A stretch of 36,276 nucleotides of DNA from Bradyrhizobium sp. GTDB lineage: Bacteria; Pseudomonadota; Alphaproteobacteria; Rhizobiales; Xanthobacteraceae. Made by a program: the position numbers and the translations under genes. Of the stretch, positions 33,853 to 36,276 are shown piece by piece. How positions within the stretch are numbered: position 1 is the stretch's first letter; every line of letters starts with the position of its first letter. The DNA is taken from assembly GCF_017881085.1 (NCBI RefSeq), contig NZ_JADGRI010000009.1:1-36276 (forward strand), read 5' to 3'. A model generated the notes under the pieces. The model was not told where the DNA came from. It was given only the letters and a program-made list of their open reading frames with translations, and ran no database searches.

Positions 33853-34485
33853 ATGATCGAGGCAGTGATCTGGGATTTTGGCGGGGTGCTCACCACGTCG
33901 CCGTTCGAGGCCTTTGCGCGGTTCGAGGGCGAGCGCGGGCTGCCCGCCGATATCATCCGGCGCACCAACGCCGTCAATCATCACGAAAATGCCTGGGCGC
34001 AATTCGAACGCGCCGAGCTGGATATCGAGGCCTTCGACCAGCTGTTCGCCGCGGAATCGCTGGCGCTTGGCGCCGAGGTGCGCGGCAGGGACGTGTTGCC
34101 GCTATTGTCTGGCGACCTGCGCCCGGAGATGGTCGAAGCGCTCCGCCGCGTGAAGGAAAAATTCAAGACCGGCTGCATCACCAATAATCTCCCCGCCAAT
34201 GCGATCGGCAGCCACTCCGGCCGCTCGCTCTACGTCGCGGAGGTGATGGCGCTGTTCGATCACATCATCGAGTCCGCCAAGATCGGCCTGCGAAAACCCG
34301 ATCCGCGCATCTACCGGATGATGGTCGAGGCGCTCGGCGTCGATCCCGAAAATTGCGTCTATCTCGACGACCTCGGCGTCAACCTCAAGCCGGCGCGCGA
34401 GATGGGCATGACCACCATCAAGGTCGTCAACGCGCCGCAGGCCATCGCCGAACTCGAAACGGCGACGGGACTGGCGCTGCGCTAA
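33853..34485 (+). CDS. HAD-superfamily hydrolase
   Basis: A 210-residue HAD-type protein. Motif I is WDFGGVLTTSP with nucleophile Asp8; the usual second aspartate is replaced by glycine, as in YihX-like and epoxide-hydrolase-N-terminal-like members. Motif II is CITNN, motif III KIGLRKPDP with its lysine, and motif IV VYLDDLGVN with the acidic pair. A helical cap follows motif I (about 15-85). The substrate is unknown; phosphatase or dehalogenase-like hydrolysis is a family inference. GGAAAG precedes ATG 33853. The open frame extends upstream to 33382, but that part is antisense to the hotdog gene and not coding. Confidence 0.87.
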   Translation: MIEAVIWDFGGVLTTSPFEAFARFEGERGLPADIIRRTNAVNHHENAWAQFERAELDIEAFDQLFAAESLALGAEVRGRDVLPLLSGDLRPEMVEALRRVKEKFKTGCITNNLPANAIGSHSGRSLYVAEVMALFDHIIESAKIGLRKPDPRIYRMMVEALGVDPENCVYLDDLGVNLKPAREMGMTTIKVVNAPQAIAELETATGLALR

Positions 34486-34501
34486 CGCGGCTTCGAACCT
34501 C

Positions 34502-34515
34502 ATCCTCATGAGGAT
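34502..34515. repeat. Perfect 14-bp palindrome in convergent spacer (REP-like)
   Basis: ATCCTCATGAGGAT is a perfect palindrome in the 82-bp spacer between the convergent HAD and GMC genes. The flanking bases, including a GCGTCTTCGGCATGGCCGGG stretch just after it, resemble fragments of dispersed intergenic elements common in Bradyrhizobium. That is from memory and cannot be verified here. It may act as a weak bidirectional terminator. Confidence 0.45.
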
Positions 34516-34567
34516 TCGCGTCTTCGGCATGGCCGGGCTTGCGGGCATGACGAATTTTGCTGGAAGC

Positions 34568-36154
34568 TCACGCCGCCTTGATCATGTCGGCCGCCTTCTC
34601 GCCGATCATGATCGACGGCGCGTTGGTATTGCCGCCGATCAGGGTCGGCATGATGGAAGCGTCGACCACCCGCAAGCCCTGTACTCCGGCCACCCGCAGT
34701 TGCGGATCGACGACGGCCGCCTCGTCGGTGCCCATGCGGGCGGTGCCGACCGGATGATACACGGTGTCCGAGCGATTGCGCAGCGCCGCGCGAATGTCGT
34801 CGTCGGTACGGACGTCAGCGGTGAACATATCCACCGTCCGCCATTTCGCCAGCGGCTCCGCATCCATGATGCGCTTGGTGATCTTGAACGCCTTGACCAT
34901 GACATCGAGATCGTCAGCCGAATCGTAGAACCTCGGATCGATCCGCGGCGCATCGGCCGGATCGGCGCTATTAAGCGTCACGCTGCCGCGGCTCTTGGGC
35001 CGCAGCAGGCAGACGTGACAGCCGAAGCCATGGCCGAGATGCCGGTTGCGGCCGTGATTGTCGGCCATCGCCATCGAAAAATGCAGCTGGATGTCGGGCA
35101 CCTCCAGGTTCGGATCGGTCTTGAGAAAGCCGCCGCATTCCGCGACGTTCGAGGTGACCATGCCGACGCCGTCACGTTTGTAGCGCCCGATTTCCTTCCA
35201 GAGGTGGCGCAGGCCGGCAAACGTCAGGCCGAAATTGTCCAGGCTCTTCGAGCGGTAGCTGAAGGCATAGTCGATATGGTCCTGCAGGTTTTGGCCGACG
35301 CCCGGCGAATGATGCATGACGTTGATGCCAAAGCCTTTCAGCTCCGCCGCGTTGCCAATGCCCGACAACATCAACAAATGCGGCGACTGGAACGCGCCGG
35401 AGGAGATGATCACCTCTGCCTTCGCCCGCACGGATTCAGGCTTGCCGTCGCGGCTGTATTCGACGCCAATCGCGCGCTTGCCGTCGAACAGGATTTTCCG
35501 TGCCGGCGCCCCGGTAATGACCTTGAGATTTGGCCGCGACATGTTCGGCTCGATATAGGCCCGCGCCGCGCTCCAGCGTTCGCCGTTCTTCTGGGTGACC
35601 TGATAGACGCCAAGCCCCAGCTGGTTGGCGCCGTTGAAGTCGGCGTTCATCGGAAGCTGCAACTGGCGGCCGGCGTCCAAAAAATGGTCCTGGAATGGAT
35701 TGGATGTCCTGCTGTTGGCGACGTTCAGCGGGCCGCCGGTGCCGTGGAAGTCGTCATGCACGACCTCGTTATTCTCGGCCTTCTTGAAATAGGGCAGCAC
35801 GTCTTGATAGGACCAGCCGGTATTGCCCAAGGCCGCCCAGCCGTCATAGTCGGCGCGATGCCCGCGGATATAGACCATGGCGTTGATCGCGCTCGATCCG
35901 CCCAGCGCCTTGCCGCGCGGCTGATAGCCCTTGCGGCCGTTCAGGCCCGGCTGCGGCACGGTTTCGAACGCCCAGTTGTTGGTCTTGGAGGGCACCATGA
36001 TGGCGATGCCCATGGGGGCCTTGACCACCCAATTATTGCCCGCGCCGCCCGCTTCCAGCAGGCAAACCGTCACGTCAGGTTTTTCGCTGAGACGGCTGGC
36101 CACCACACAGCCGGCGGATCCACCGCCGACGACGACATAGTCGAACTCTTCCAC
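34568..36154 (-). CDS. GMC-family oxidoreductase (choline/alcohol dehydrogenase-like)
   Basis: A 528-residue FAD enzyme of the glucose-methanol-choline family. It shows the N-terminal FAD fold FDYVVVGGGSAGCVVASRL, the GMC signature 1 region RGKALGGSSAINAMVYIRG, signature 2 SSGAFQSPHLLMLSGIG and the C-terminal active-site region DTVYHPVGTARMG with its histidine, ending TLIGGNTNAPSIMIGEKAAD. The family oxidises alcohols to aldehydes. Substrate is unknown; the absence of betaine genes nearby argues against a dedicated choline dehydrogenase. GTG 36154 is chosen because GGGGGGAG lies seven bases upstream; GTG 36178 is the longer alternative. It converges on the HAD gene. Confidence 0.92.
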   Translation of the reverse strand: MEEFDYVVVGGGSAGCVVASRLSEKPDVTVCLLEAGGAGNNWVVKAPMGIAIMVPSKTNNWAFETVPQPGLNGRKGYQPRGKALGGSSAINAMVYIRGHRADYDGWAALGNTGWSYQDVLPYFKKAENNEVVHDDFHGTGGPLNVANSRTSNPFQDHFLDAGRQLQLPMNADFNGANQLGLGVYQVTQKNGERWSAARAYIEPNMSRPNLKVITGAPARKILFDGKRAIGVEYSRDGKPESVRAKAEVIISSGAFQSPHLLMLSGIGNAAELKGFGINVMHHSPGVGQNLQDHIDYAFSYRSKSLDNFGLTFAGLRHLWKEIGRYKRDGVGMVTSNVAECGGFLKTDPNLEVPDIQLHFSMAMADNHGRNRHLGHGFGCHVCLLRPKSRGSVTLNSADPADAPRIDPRFYDSADDLDVMVKAFKITKRIMDAEPLAKWRTVDMFTADVRTDDDIRAALRNRSDTVYHPVGTARMGTDEAAVVDPQLRVAGVQGLRVVDASIMPTLIGGNTNAPSIMIGEKAADMIKAA

Positions 36155-36276
36155 CGCAGGACTCCCCCCGTGTTGCACGCTTGGCCTTCGGCCTTATTGT
36201 GAGTTCCACCCCAAGCGGAGAGGTTCGTCAACAACCTTGGACGCTCGACGGCGCAAATAAATCGGAATTTGCGCGC
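36155..36276 (-). other. Upstream region of the GMC oxidoreductase gene (window end)
   Basis: The last 122 bp carry the Shine-Dalgarno of the GMC gene and an AT-richer stretch near 36250-36270, probably its promoter. No other gene was seen. Confidence 0.4.

Noticed and set aside
34508..36202. Plus-strand open frame of 564 codons opposite the GMC gene
   Set aside because: Sense-strand GMC signatures are complete; the antisense sequence is His/Arg/Gly-rich without motifs.

Overview
The window reads as a chromosomal segment of a high-GC alphaproteobacterium, most likely Bradyrhizobium or a close relative (Rhodopseudomonas-like). This placement is an inference from GC-rich codon use, the density of LivFGHM-type ABC transporters, an HWE-family histidine kinase, Tat-type signal peptides on all three binding proteins, and GC-rich palindromic repeats between genes. 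No rRNA, tRNA, CRISPR array, insertion sequence or phage gene was recognised.

Left part (1-8.6 kb, + strand): the 3' end of an ATP-grasp acyl-CoA synthetase, an intradiol (hydroxyquinol/catechol-type) ring-cleaving dioxygenase, and a complete branched-chain-amino-acid-type ABC importer. The importer has two tandem paralogous binding proteins, two permeases and two ATPases, the last four overlapping end to start. The context suggests uptake and breakdown of an aromatic or other carboxylate. A solitary MCE/MlaD-like lipid-binding protein follows a long GC-rich inverted repeat.

Signalling block (8.9-16.7 kb, + strand): a 2093-residue soluble hybrid histidine kinase carrying eleven tandem 92-residue HAMP-type units (exactly 276 bp each), a GAF domain, a kinase core and three receivers. 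It is followed closely by a receiver-PAS-HWE kinase with an atypical receiver.

Central block (16.7-27.9 kb): on the minus strand, a urea/short-chain-amide ABC importer operon (urtABCDE/fmdDEF type) ends in formamidase fmdA and zinc-ribbon fmdB. Divergent from it, on the plus strand, is an unusual fusion: an NCS1-type (cytosine/purine/allantoin permease-like) membrane domain, a nine-cysteine segment, two more membrane helices, a histidine kinase and a receiver. This gene overlaps the start of a receiver-LuxR regulator. The 164-bp divergent intergenic region holds a nested dyad that is a candidate operator. The simplest reading is a transporter-like sensor that controls uptake and hydrolysis of amides or urea. 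This is the best candidate in the window for a little-described system.

Right part (27.9-36.3 kb): a small cyclic-di-GMP group (two PilZ proteins, a 55-residue unknown protein, an HD-GYP protein), then a minus-strand group of a hotdog-like protein, a secreted trypsin-like protease and a Baeyer-Villiger-type flavin monooxygenase. It ends with a HAD-type hydrolase and a convergent GMC oxidoreductase.

A recurring structural theme is that all three binding-protein genes are followed by a perfect inverted repeat (11, 9 and 11 bp), which would fit higher expression of binding proteins than of the membrane components. Start sites were chosen from Shine-Dalgarno-like sequences and family lengths; all functions are from reading motifs, without database searches.
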